From positions 1 to 64,000 of the forward strand of contig OX637794.1 in NCBI GenBank assembly GCA_951802425.1: a stretch of 64,000 nt of DNA. Direction: 5' to 3'. The notes under the pieces are model-generated. The model made no database searches. It was not told the origin of the DNA and saw nothing but the letters and a program-made list of their open reading frames with translations. Shown piece by piece: positions 45,401 to 57,147 of this stretch (position 1 is the stretch's first letter; each line of letters starts with the position of its first letter). Source of the DNA: Clavaria fumosa. Lineage: Eukaryota > Basidiomycota > Agaricomycetes > Agaricales > Clavariaceae. A program made the translations under genes and the position numbers.

Positions 45401-46336
45401 AGGGGGGAGAGAGGGATGGAATATGATAGGTATGGGATGGCCCAGTATAGCATTGCATTTGTTTTGGAATCCTATGGTTGGTTTTGATAAACGGGAGAAT
45501 TTTGACTGGTTTGGTCAGCAGCTTTGGCATGCATTGGGAAATGAGTTTTGGGAAAATGTAAACCATGGAAATTGAGGATTAGAGGGGTAGATATAGGCAC
45601 ACAAAATTTCAAAAGACTAGCTTGAGTGGTTAGCTTGCAGTGAAAGAAAGCGCAGATGCTCCATCTGCACAAGGACTATGCTGTTAGGATAGGAGCAACA
45701 AGGGACCATTCGCAGAAAAACAGTTTAGTCTGTTTAGCATGTTATATGATAGTGGTCATCATTTAGAGCATCCATGATCAATTTCAAGAGATTTTCACGG
45801 TTAGATCTTGTGCTGTGAGGCTTGCAAACTTGTATGGGTACTTGTGTTGTTTAGGTTTGTAGGAAGGCAACTGTAGTCCTGGATGTGGCAGAGTAATTGA
45901 AACAAAGTCAGGGTGTATTATTCATGCACTATACTCAATCTTTCAATGTGATCCCATTTGATTTAGGTGCCACCACAAGTACAAACTTGTGTGAGGATGT
46001 GAGAACTGGATTCTGACTATATGCTAGAATTGTTGCTTTGTGGGTGATGGGAGGGGGGAGAGAGGGATGGAATATGATAGGTATGGGATGGCCCAGTATA
46101 GCATTGCATTTGTTTTGGAATCCTATGGTTGGTTTTGATAAACGGGAGAATTTTGACTGGTTTGGTCAGCAGCTTTGGCATGCATTGGGAAATGAGTTTT
46201 GGGAAAATGTAAACCATGGAAATTGAGGATTAGAGGGGTAGATATAGGCACACAAAATTTCAAAAGACTAGCTTGAGTGGTTAGCTTGCAGTGAAAGAAA
46301 GCGCAGATGCTCCATCTGCACAAGGACTATGCTGTT
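42451..46336. repeat. 651-bp array, subfamily block 2 (six units)
   Basis: Units 7-12 share the alternative states: TGCTAGAATTG, CATTGCATTT, AAACGGGAG, GCAGCTTTGG, AAATGAGTTTTGGG and AAACTTGTATGGG. Within the block the units look identical. Confidence 0.88.
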
Positions 46337-46385
46337 AGATCATCGACCCATGTGCATCCCCTGCTGATCATCCTTCACCCATATT

Positions 46386-49106
46386 GTATATTCACATGAA
46401 TCTGCCATGGACCTTAAGAAATACAATTTTCTTTCCACATTTCAGCAGTATTTCTTGTCCACATGGATGACATTGTTATGCCTTCCTGTCTCCACTACCA
46501 ACTAAGGGCCTTCTTCTTCCATTCCATCTAGCATCCATTCAAGCCCTCATCCATCTGAGGTGCTCCCTGTTGCCCCTGTAGCACCATCAGATAGTCACCC
46601 ATGTACCAGCATACCATTGCCCTTGTATGATTGTCTGCTCTCCTGTCTCTGCCCCATTCTCTTCATTCAGCAATTGTGTCTCCCCCATGTGTTGATAGCT
46701 GTGGGCCACACACTTTGATACACATGCTTTCAAGCTTTGACACAAACTCAACTCATAACTTAATTGACTCTGTGAGATGGGGCATCCAGGACACCAACTT
46801 TGACATTCACATCTAGTCAACTTTGTGTGTCATGTGGGCATGGCAGTCCTGGACACCCACCTTGAGGTACACATTGAGTCAACTTACTTTGTACATTATG
46901 AGAGATGTGGGTGTCCTGGTCCTCCTGGCATGGCTTACCTGTATCTGTATGATGTCCCAGCCTGCATCACATTGGATCTTGGTAGGTATGTAGGACCTAG
47001 GTTTGGCATGCTAAGAGTGAGTAGCACAGGTGGTGTAAGTAGGATGGAGGGGTGGACAGTGTGAGTGGAGTGGGTGGGTGGCACAGGCAAGGTGAGTAAG
47101 GCAGGTGGCACAAGTGAGGAGGTGCAAGTGAGGCAAGCCATGTGGTGTAGCACCAATGAGGTGAGTGGGCTGCTCATGTTCATCAGTCATTGCTTATGTG
47201 TGCCATACAGTGCCTAGGCTATGTCCATGCTGCTCATAGCAACCCACCTCCAGACCCTGTTCTTTTTTCCCTTCCCCAGGTAGTCCAGCACAATGCAGTT
47301 CTGCCTCCTCCCCTTCCTTGCCATGCGCTATCCACTCTATGCTGCTTGTCTTGTTCTTCTGTGTGGGAGTCATGTGATTAACATAGACCCATGCTATTCA
47401 CTTGGCTTATTTCATCTATGGCCTTATGGCCTCTGTCCATGTAAGATTGGTTTGTTGAGACCAGAGATCCCTGAGTCACAAGTGCATTAGAACCCTGTTT
47501 ATAGCAGTAGTCATGCAGTCATGGTGACAGTAGTGGGATAGATGTGGCTGGTTAGCTAAGTATACAAGGAAACCCCTTCACCCCTATGGTTGACCCTTAC
47601 AGTGCACCAATATTATCAATTGCCCTTACCATGCAATGGCAGTGAATGTCAAGATACCTCCAACCCAATAATAGCCCCAGTGGCATCAGGGAATTGGGAA
47701 AGGGACATACACAAGTACCAAAAGCATATGCCACCAGGTCATATACAGGTCATATGCAGGTCATATGCTTTTGGTACTTGTGTATGTCCCTTTCCCAATT
47801 CCCTGATGCCACTGGGGCTATTATTGGGTTGGAGGTATCTTGACATTCACTGCCATTGCATGGTAAGGGCAATTGATAATATTGGTGCACTGTAAGGGTC
47901 AACCATAGGGGTGAAGGGGTTTCCTTGTATACTTAGCTAACCAGCCACATCTATCCCACTACTGTCACCATGACTGCATGACTACTGCTATAAACAGGGT
48001 TCTAATGCACTTGTGACTCAGGGATCTCTGGTCTCAACAAACCAATCTTACATGGACAGAGGCCATAAGGCCATAGATGAAATAAGCCAAGTGAATAGCA
48101 TGGGTCTATGTTAATCACATGACTCCCACACAGAAGAACAAGACAAGCAGCATAGAGTGGATAGCGCATGGCAAGGAAGGGGAGGAGGCAGAACTGCATT
48201 GTGCTGGACTACCTGGGGAAGGGAAAAAAGAACAGGGTCTGGAGGTGGGTTGCTATGAGCAGCATGGACATAGCCTAGGCACTGTATGGCACACATAAGC
48301 AATGACTGATGAACATGAGCAGCCCACTCACCTCATTGGTGCTACACCACATGGCTTGCCTCACTTGCACCTCCTCACTTGTGCCACCTGCCTTACTCAC
48401 CTTGCCTGTGCCACCCACCCACTCCACTCACACTGTCCACCCCTCCATCCTACTTACACCACCTGTGCTACTCACTCTTAGCATGCCAAACCTAGGTCCT
48501 ACATACCTACCAAGATCCAATGTGATGCAGGCTGGGACATCATACAGATACAGGTAAGCCATGCCAGGAGGACCAGGACACCCACATCTCTCATAATGTA
48601 CAAAGTAAGTTGACTCAATGTGTACCTCAAGGTGGGTGTCCAGGACTGCCATGCCCACATGACACACAAAGTTGACTAGATGTGAATGTCAAAGTTGGTG
48701 TCCTGGATGCCCCATCTCACAGAGTCAATTAAGTTATGAGTTGAGTTTGTGTCAAAGCTTGAAAGCATGTGTATCAAAGTGTGTGGCCCACAGCTATCAA
48801 CACATGGGGGAGACACAATTGCTGAATGAAGAGAATGGGGCAGAGACAGGAGAGCAGACAATCATACAAGGGCAATGGTATGCTGGTACATGGGTGACTA
48901 TCTGATGGTGCTACAGGGGCAACAGGGAGCACCTCAGATGGATGAGGGCTTGAATGGATGCTAGATGGAATGGAAGAAGAAGGCCCTTAGTTGGTAGTGG
49001 AGACAGGAAGGCATAACAATGTCATCCATGTGGACAAGAAATACTGCTGAAATGTGGAAAGAAAATTGTATTTCTTAAGGTCCATGGCAGATTCATGTGA
49101 ATATAC
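46386..49106. repeat. Giant palindrome B: two 1345-bp inverted arms
   Basis: Arms 46386-47730 and 47762-49106 mirror about position 47746. I found no clear arm-to-arm mismatch. Differences from palindrome A appear in both arms at mirrored sites, for example 47326/48166, 47363/48129 and 47665/47827. Confidence 0.95.
47731..47761. other. Palindrome B loop, inverted relative to A
   Basis: 31 bp, the exact reverse complement of the palindrome A loop (9789-9819). Confidence 0.93.
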
Positions 49107-51001
49107 TGATGAAATGTGAGGTGGCTCCTTGTGACTCCATCCCTCAGGCACAGTCCTCTTGGGACTTCAAACCTTGGTCCCTCTGGATTTGCTTATTTGG
49201 ATCCCCCTCTGAAGGAGGGGGTACTGGAGCAGCCAATTTTGTGTCTGTGTCTACATCCTGCTGGGCCCTGCCCTGGTCCTCCAGGCAGGGTGTCACACAG
49301 GGTGTCTTAGGATGGCCCTGGGGCCTCCAAGATACCTACAGCTCTGGAAAGACCCTTGCCTTCTATTCCCTCCTCCTTCCTCTCAGTCATGCCCTCCAGT
49401 TCTCTCCACCATGCCAGCCCCTGGCAAGATCCTGTGTGCAGTTGAGTACCACCTTTGTCTATTTGCTGGGTCCAGGTTCAGATGGTCCAGTGAACCCAGA
49501 GGTAAATACAGGGGGCTCTGGACCTCGACCCTCCATGGTGTGAGTCTGATGCATGGTGCTAGGCCCCACTCTCATTCCTGTCAGGTGCTTGGGCACCCGT
49601 TTTGCCAATCCTCTTGGCCAGCAGGCACTGTGTGAGCCTGCCATTGTTCCTCCTGCCCAGCAGGCACTGCATGAGCCTGCCGTTGTTCCTCTTGGCCAGC
49701 AGGCCCTGCCCCCACATGTGGGATGCTGCACCCCACTCTAGGGTCTTGTGCCTGCTGCAGCTGTGGTCCTTCAGCTCTGCATGCAGATGCTGCTCCCCAC
49801 TCTGTGGGATTGTGCCCAGCCTCAGCTGTGGCCCCTCAGGTCCTGTGCTGGGATCTCTCAAATTGCATGTGTCCCCACCAACCCTGTTGGCCAGCAGGCA
49901 TTGCATATGCCCACCATTGGTCCTCCTGGCCAGCAGGCTCTGCTCCCATGCATGGACGTCACCTCCCACACTTGTGCCTGGCTGCAACTGTGGTCTTTCA
50001 GCTCCTGTGCTCAAGTGCTGCCCCCCACCACCACTCTGTGGGTCCAGCTATGGATCTGTGGCCTAGCACCTGGCCCGAGTGCTCAGCCCAGCTGTTGCCC
50101 CTCAGGACCTGTGCCTGGGTCTCTACATCATATACATGACTCCATCTGACCCTCTTGGCCAGACTTGTGTGCAGCTGTTGCTACACTCCTTCAGCTGATG
50201 TTCCCCATGTTGTGGGCTTATGCCCAGCCTCAGCTTCACAGACTTGTGCCCAGTGTCAGCTGCAGCCCCTTGAGTCCTCTGCCCAGCTGCAGCCATGGGT
50301 TGCCCCCTCAGCTCCCCTCTCCCTTGGCTCCCCTCTCCCTCGGCTCCCATGTGCAGATGCCACTCTCTCTGTGGTCTTGCACCTGGCTGGGGCTGCGGTC
50401 CCTCAGCTCCTATGCTCAGATGCAGCTCCCACTCTGTGGACTTGTGTCCAGCTGCAGCTGTGGTCCCTCACCCAAGCTGGGTGCTGCTTTCTCTCTGTGT
50501 GAGCATCTGTTGCTGTGATATTGTGCCTGGCTGCAGCCACAGTCCCTGGCTCCTGTGTGGGGATGCCATACACTTGAGGCTTCTTCCCTCTCTGTGGACT
50601 CACATGCAGCTGTGGCTGGGTCCCTGAGATCCTGCATTCAGATGCTGCTCCTCAGCCCCAGAACATGGCCACTGCTCCTCACTTTGCCCTTCTGTGGCTG
50701 TGGCCCCTCAACTCCTGTACATGAATGGTCTCATGTAATTCAATAAATATCATTGCAAATTTAACCTGTCCCTTGGGCCCCTCACATGGGTGCTGCTTCC
50801 CCATTTCCACAGACTTGCACCAGTGGCTGCAGAGCCTCAGCTCTGCTGCTCCCCACTGCACAGTTTTGCATAGTGAGGGGAGGACCAGAAGTGGAAACTT
50901 GGCATTTCTGCCTGGTCCTCCTGCCTTGGCCCACTGTGTGCCTCAGTCCAGTGCTCCTGCAGCTGTGGCTAATCGCTCTAACACCTCAGTTGCCTGGATT
51001 T
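49107..51001. repeat. Degenerate C/T/G-rich tandem repeat tract, copy B
   Basis: Counterpart of 11165-13035, with small indels; for example, an added ACATGTGGGATGCTGC stretch near 49715. There is no gene. Confidence 0.72.
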
Positions 51002-52546
51002 TGTCAGGACCCATTCATTTTTACCTTGCCCAAGCCAACTCTACCAACACCTACGAACCTCCCAATGGCCCTCTACAACCTCACGAGCACCTCTACACAC
51101 TTCTGGAACCTGCCATCCCCTTCCAGGAGCCTCTCCAACCTACCCCACATTCACATGACACTCACAACCACCATGCCATGCTCGCAATGCCTCTCTCCAC
51201 CTCACCCCATGCATATACTTCACCCGGACCCACCATCTCGATGCACAACACACTGTTGCACATCCTCTTCAGCCAGCACATGACTTGCTGCATGGCACCC
51301 CTGGTGCTACCACTACCAGCACTAATATGTTACCAGTGTCACTGATGCTACTGACACTACCAGCACTACCAGTACCACCAGCACTATGACACCACCAGTG
51401 TTACTTGTGTTACCAGCATTACTCACATGACCCCCCACCCAAGGTCACCTGCATCACTAGCATCATCCATGTGACCCACCTCATGACACTGCAACCTTAA
51501 CACCCAAATGCACCACCAACAGTCAGCTGCATTTACCTTTCAAATATGCTCTCCTTCTTGCCCCCAGTAGTCTATAACTATGATAGTTATGATCCGAGGA
51601 TCCCCCCATAGTTATAGCTATATATATGATTATTTAACCAGGTCGCAACCCATGACAGGTCATCTTTGTGACCTTACTTATGCATTTCTAACCCCTCGCA
51701 ACCTTAGTAGAACATGTGCCTAGTCACTTTACAATTAAACATACCCCATACTACTATAGTCTTGTTGCCTGGTGACCTCTGTACTTTTCCTGATTAGTTA
51801 CACTCTCTGTACACACATATATAAGTCTCACATGTACATATGGTACTGTAGACTTGATATTGACACACTTTGGTTTAAGCTTGAGGCTATTACACCCTTT
51901 GAGCTTGGGACCACTGCAAATGATAGGTCTTGTCTCACTTGGTGACCTTGACAACACCAAGACACACTCTGCTCTCCTCTAAACTCATCCTCTGTGCTTG
52001 TACAACTCACGCACCTAAGTATTTCCTGTACTTCATCTTGGTACTGATTCTTCGAACCCTACAAGTTCTCTCATCAGTTGGCAAAGTCATTGCCTTCACT
52101 GATTCACTTCTTGACATCATTGCAACCACTTGTGACCCTTTTGACAACATCTCTTTCTCCCATCTCATCTATTTCCTTCTTTACACTTCACAAGTCAACT
52201 TCACAACCTTCCTTCTCAGCAATATCTGTTTCTCCCAACTCATCTATCTTTCTTTCTACACTTTGTTGGTTGACTTTCCAACCTTCTCAGCAACATCTTC
52301 CCTCTCTCAACTCATCTTTTTCCCTCTTTGCACTTTGTCTACCAACTCCGCAACCTTTCCAGCAATGCCTCCCCTCTTCCAACTTGTCTTTTTCTGTTCG
52401 TACACTTCATCAGATGTCTTCGCAACCTTCTGGGACTGAGTATTCTCAATTGTGCTCAACAGTTGATTGGTCTTAGTGAGTTTTCAGGATTGGTCACCAA
52501 CAAATTGACTTATGGTGCTATTTATGAGATGGGACAGGCCCTAACA
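51002..52546 (+). mobile_element. Solo LTR-A, copy B (1545 bp)
   Basis: Same insertion as 13036-14561, with GATTT target duplications (50997-51001, 52547-52551). It is slightly longer through an extra CAGTACCAC-type repeat near 51370. The LTR was therefore in place before the segment was duplicated. Confidence 0.88.
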
Positions 52547-53032
52547 GATTTCCAGTTTGTGCTGCCTCTGCGCCCCAGCTGCCTGGATCTGCAGCTCAAG
52601 CTGCCTCTGCATTTATCCAGGTTGGCAGCCTCCACCTTCATGTAGCCAGGCCTGCTGAAATATTCTGTCCATGCCACACACCCCATCTCTAATGGCAGTT
52701 CTAATAGCAGATAGAGGTTACTCTGAGTATTAGCTTGGTGTTCAGTTTTTGTCCCTCCCATGAATCTACATGACAGACACTCTGTTATGGAGTTGCTAGA
52801 CCCTTTGGAGTTGCCCTTCTTGCTCCTCTTCATTGGTGTGCTCAGGCTCTTTGCTGCTCTCATGACTCTGATGCACTCTGCCTTTCTTTAAGTTCCTCAG
52901 GCTTGTTGCCCTTGTGATTCTAGTGCATCCTGCCTTCAAGCTTTGTTGGACATTGTATCCATCTCCTCTGTAGTTTCCTGCCTCCTTTGCATCCCAGTCA
53001 CTTCGTCTTATTTCCATATGGCCTTAACCCAA
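52547..53032. other. No recognisable gene, copy B
   Basis: Counterpart of 14562-15045. Nothing can be assigned. Confidence 0.5.
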
Positions 53033-53107
53033 AAATGAGCATCTCAGAAGTGTGCAGTACTTCGTCGGTGGTCTGTCATCAACACAATGTCAACACCATA
53101 CCCCGAA

Positions 53108-53288
53108 ATGAGCATCTCAGAAGTGTGCAGTACTTCGTCGGCAGTCTGTCATCCAACACGATGTCAGAATCCATGCATGAATTCTTTTCTGCTTATGGAA
53201 AAGTTGTCAATGCCACTGTTATGGTGGATCGCAACACAGGCCACTCAAAACGTTTCGGATTGGCGATGTTTGAAGACTCCTTGAAAAG
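53108..53288 (+). pseudogene. RRM-domain gene fragment, copy B
   Basis: Counterpart of 15123-15303. The RRM residues YFVGSL and KRFGLAMF are kept. The splice donor after the exon reads GATGAG instead of GGTGAG, so splicing as in copy A is not possible. Here the frame is open upstream to about 52987. Confidence 0.68.
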
Positions 53289-53559
53289 ATGAGCACTTCA
53301 ACTCACTAGAACGGTGCATTCTGCTTTGACTTGCTAGATCAACCCAATAGCATGCCCTGTGATGGGGTCTAGCCAATCCTCGCAACATGCTTGGAGGCAT
53401 CAAGGGCATTCAAGGTCATGAGCTTACCTGGACTTGTTGCTAGCCCCACATTCACTTGTTGATATCCAAGGTCACATGCTCACAAACCTGTTAGTTTCAT
53501 CCTGCTTCAAGATCTGGAAGGCGGAAGGCCCTCAGGACAAGGAGATGATGCTTCTGTGA
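53289..53559. other. No recognisable gene, copy B
   Basis: Counterpart of 15304-15574; no feature seen. Confidence 0.5.
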
Positions 53560-53804
53560 GAGCCTGCACGCTTGCACGACGCCTGTGAGAGCCTGCGTGC
53601 CTGTGAGAGCCTGTGCGCCTGTGAGGGTATGTGTGCCTGCGCCTCCCCTGCGTGCCTGCGCCTCGCCTGTGAGAGCCTGTGCACCTGTGAGAGCCTGCAC
53701 GCCTGTGAGGGTATGTGCGCCTGCGCCTCCCCTGCGCACCTGCGCCTCGTGCCTGCTCCTCCCACGTGCACCCCCCCCGTGCGCCTGCGCCTCCCCCCAC
53801 GAGC
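53560..53804 (+). repeat. GC-rich minisatellite, copy B
   Basis: Counterpart of 15575-15800 with one additional 19-bp sub-unit (CCCTGCGTGCCTGCGCCTC). Confidence 0.8.
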
Positions 53805-53888
53805 CTGCGGTGGTTGCTGATGATAGCAGGAGCATCTAGACTAACAATGCTGCTGGGCAGATGTCTTGATCAAGGTCAATTCATCATC

Positions 53889-54125
53889 TTATCTGATCCT
53901 GTTGACAGCAACAACAACCTTGAGTGCAAACTCATGCATGTTTTGGATGTGTTGCATGATGGGGTTCCCCTTCATGTAGGTCTCATGCAGATGTTTCCTA
54001 AGTGTTAGGTCCCCCACTGTGCTTCTTGAGTTCACAATCAGGCAACCATGCACACATTGAGGGGGGGTGTCATTGCTGGGTGCCTGCTGTGGACCATAGC
54101 GACTGGCTTGCAAGGTGTGTTTCAT
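53889..54125 (-). pseudogene. Possible copia-type gag remnant, copy B
   Basis: Same frame as 15885-16121; a weak match only. Confidence 0.25.
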
Positions 54126-55530
54126 AGTGACTTAGTGACTGTGGTTGTCAATGAGGCGCCAGCATGCATCACTGATGAGGCACCAACAACTTGTCTTTTC
54201 TGGATGTAGCCTCCAAATATGGGATGACTGAGCCAATTTATCCAAATTCCCTCTGAGGATCTGGTTGTTTGGTGTTGTATGGAATTGCAATGAACATCTG
54301 ACTGGTGGAATGGAATGACTGAGCCATGGCTGCATGGTTTCCTGCCAGACATGGTTGGGCCATCCCTGGGAATCCAACTCCTTGTCAGTCTATGGCCCAG
54401 TGGCCCATAAAATGCAGATAATCATGAAACCTCCTTGCTCATGTCTGATGTCCTTGCCACCTAGTGTCTGTTAGGGTACTTAATGGTCTATAGTGCCTAG
54501 CCCCTTGAACAAGCAGTTCAGCACCTTATGCATCTCTTCAATCATTCCCTATGCTCTCTCTTAGTCCTCTGCCTATTCTGTACTACTTACCCATGTAGAC
54601 TTACTCCCAATGACTTAAGCTATGGAAAGTGGTACTAGGACAGAAAGAAATGGCTCTACAGTAGGAAAAAAGAACCACACAAACAAATGGTCTTTACCAT
54701 TGAATTTCCACTGCCTTGTTACTCTTATATGCATAAAGGCAGAAGGAAATAACTGTTATTTACTCCCTCAAGCTGGTTTTACTACTGTGTAGGCTACATC
54801 CCAGTATTAATAAAGTAGCACTAAAGGGAGGCTCTAAGTGGGAAATGCTGAACAGACAAAAGTGTTGAGAAGGTCCATAAGGCCATATCCGCAAGTTTAC
54901 GAGCGGTGCGGAGCTTTTGCGGCTGAGCTACAGGGTTGTGAATGTGCTGGTGTGAGTTTGGCACCACTCTGGCATTGTGGGGCAGTCCCAATCATGATCA
55001 GACCTCAATCAAGTGATTGAGGGCTGGCAGTTCAGCCCAGTTCCCATGGTGGTGGGGGCAGCAATCAGCAGTGATGGCCAACACTGCCGCACTACCAAAT
55101 ATGGACTGGTCATCCTTATGAGTGGACTGTGTGCTCACAACCTTTATGTGCAGTCCCTTGGCCTTCCCCTCATCTCCCTTTGTACTAGGGTATTACTAGC
55201 ATGTATCTGGCATAGAATACAGCTGAAACACATGCTAAATAGGGCTAGTACACTTAATTATGACTAGTCTGGGGGAGATAAGAGGAAGCAGAGGAAGTAT
55301 CAACAAGATAATGATGCAATCAAGGCCAGGAACATTGCAGAAAGTTGTGGAATGTCATAGAAGTGATTGGGGGTGATCGTGGGGTCCTTCCCAACAATCC
55401 CCAATGACTGCGACTCAAGAAATGAGTCATCATGACTCATTTTGATTATTTTTAGAATATGTAAAACCCTCAAGAAGGAATATCTCAATGAGGACATGGG
55501 ATATAATTATGATCTTACCTGATATGTAAT
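54126..55530. other. No gene recognised, copy B
   Basis: Counterpart of 16122-17528, including the CpG-bearing block at about 54838-55060. In the short inverted repeat, one CpG of copy A (CCGCGAG) has become CA (CCGCAAG). Confidence 0.4.
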
Positions 55531-55558
55531 GCCACAACAGTTGATTAGTCTTAGTGAG

Positions 55559-56894
55559 TATTGGATTTGGGTGAAAACACCCCTTGCCGCACATAGCCTA
55601 GTCAGACTTTTAATGTAGCTATACAGGCCTAGGGCAGTAGATTGGATTCCCTGGTGTTTATACCGGGTTCCCTGCTAATCTCGAGGGTCGTCTCATCATA
55701 TCTGGACTCACCGATGACTTGAATTCCAACATAAACACCCAGCATAACCCACCACAGTCCTTACTGGTCGGATTCATCGTGCTGAGCACGGATTACATTC
55801 TTTCTACACTCACATGATGCCCAACAACGAAAACCATCACCACCGGTTCCCACTGCTCAATGACTCCAATTATGTCAAATGGTCATTGCACATGGAGGCT
55901 GAGCTGATTGAAAGGGGGCTATGGGACCAGGTCATTATGGAGGTAGATGACGAAGGGAAGTCCATCAAGCAGACTGTAGTCAAGAAGGCTAGGGTGGTTG
56001 CAAAGAGAACTGCGAAGAAGATGGGGGAGGCAAGGGCAAGGATGATAGCACGAGTCGAGACGTCGCAGCTGGTACACATGCGCGAGCGGGATCCGATGGC
56101 AATCTGGGGCAGCCTCGCAACGACCCATCGCAGTCGCGGGTTGGCAATGCATCTTGCAAAATGGCAGAAGTTTTTAATGGTGGCCAAAGAGCCCAAGGAG
56201 TCGATAACTGCATGGACCAGTCGCGTCAAAAGCATGGCATTCGATTTAGAGGATTCGGGAGGGTCTGTCACAAGCGAAGATCTCATTGTGGTGCTAACTA
56301 TGGGGCTCGGGACGGAATACGACTACTTCGTGGCTTCAATAGACGCTACTGCAGGGAAAGAGCTCGATGTCGAGCATGTCGTCACCTGCATTCTGAACGA
56401 GGAGGCGTGCCATGCGATCGGAGGGGCCATGCCTGCAAACACGGCGCTAGCGGCCGTCGTCCCCCCCCGGAATCCGCTGAAAACACGCAAATGCTGGCAG
56501 TGTGGCGAGGCAGACCACCTAAGGTCAGAATGCGATGTTCCAAATGATGTTGAATGCAATAAATGTGGGTCGGAGGGACACCTTACGAAGGCCTGCTACA
56601 AGCGTGGGGGAGGTGCGAAGGGGAAGTTGAAAGGTGATGACGGCCTGCAGGCGATGTTGGCTACACATGGCGGACCTTACACATTTTAATCAGATGGCTC
56701 GGGGATGCATTCATGGGGGAGTATTGGATTTGGGTGAAAACACCCCTCGCTGCACGTAGCCTAGTCAGACTTTTAATGTAGCTATACAGGCCTAGGGCAG
56801 TAGATTGGATTCCCTTGTGTTTATACCAGGTTCCCTGCTAATCTCGAGCGTCGTCTCATCATATCTGGACTCACCAACAACCGGAATTCCAACA
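55559..56894 (+). mobile_element. Gag-only LTR retrotransposon, copy B
   Basis: Same insertion as 17557-18892, with LTRs at 55559-55731 and 56722-56894 and GTGAG duplications at 55554-55558 and 56895-56899. It lies in the same truncated LTR-A end, whose remaining part continues to 56965. Confidence 0.88.
55814..56689 (+). CDS. gag: Copia-type Gag with two zinc knuckles, copy B
   Basis: Intact 291-codon ORF with no indel relative to copy A. Both CCHC knuckles are unchanged (CWQCGEADHLRSEC, CNKCGSEGHLTKAC). About 17 residues differ, for example in TVVKKARVVAKRTAKK and AIWG. Many differences are amino-acid changing, so retention of the frame may reflect recent duplication as much as selection. 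Its role and context are as for 17812-18687. Confidence 0.9.
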   Translation: MMPNNENHHHRFPLLNDSNYVKWSLHMEAELIERGLWDQVIMEVDDEGKSIKQTVVKKARVVAKRTAKKMGEARARMIARVETSQLVHMRERDPMAIWGSLATTHRSRGLAMHLAKWQKFLMVAKEPKESITAWTSRVKSMAFDLEDSGGSVTSEDLIVVLTMGLGTEYDYFVASIDATAGKELDVEHVVTCILNEEACHAIGGAMPANTALAAVVPPRNPLKTRKCWQCGEADHLRSECDVPNDVECNKCGSEGHLTKACYKRGGGAKGKLKGDDGLQAMLATHGGPYTF

Positions 56895-56899
56895 GTGAG

Positions 56900-56965
56900 T
56901 TTACAGGACTGGTCACCATCAAATCAACCTTCAGTGTTATTTATGAGACAGGACAGGCCTTAACA
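56900..56965 (+). mobile_element. Truncated LTR-A 3' end, copy B
   Basis: Counterpart of 18898-18963, ending CCTTAACA. The left half of the same remnant lies just before 55554. Confidence 0.72.
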
Positions 56966-57147
56966 CCAATGATGACTAATGATGGCAGCAGTGGCTGATG
57001 ATGACAATGACACACCAGCAGCCAATGATGATGACCAATGACAATGACACACTAGAAGCCAACAATGGCACACTAGAAGCCAACAATGACAACAACAATG
57101 CACCAGCAGCCAACAACAATGACTGATGACAGCAGCAGCAGCTGATG

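Larger units (their letters stand above)
38803..46336. repeat. 651-bp tandem repeat array, about 11.6 units
   Basis: Identical landmarks recur at 38876, 39527, 40178, 40829, 41480, 42131, 42783, 43434, 44085, 44736, 45387 and 46038. The period is 651 bp, with one 652 step caused by an extra A near 42316. Units contain two short hairpins: ACAAGT-ACAA-ACTTGT at the start, and GCAGATG-CTC-CATCTGC near the middle. Small frames of 62-66 codons on both strands occur in each unit, but without codon-level evidence. The final unit stops at CTGTTAG, where copy B begins. Confidence 0.96.

Noticed and set aside
38876..46226. 62- and 66-codon frames repeated in every 651-bp unit
   Set aside because: Units are identical at DNA level, so conservation says nothing about coding. 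The differences between blocks do not favour silent sites, and no start context or domain is evident.
53497..53839. Arg/Ala/His-rich proteins on both strands in the minisatellite
   Set aside because: All frames are open because of the short GC-rich repeat; length varies with copy number between duplicates.
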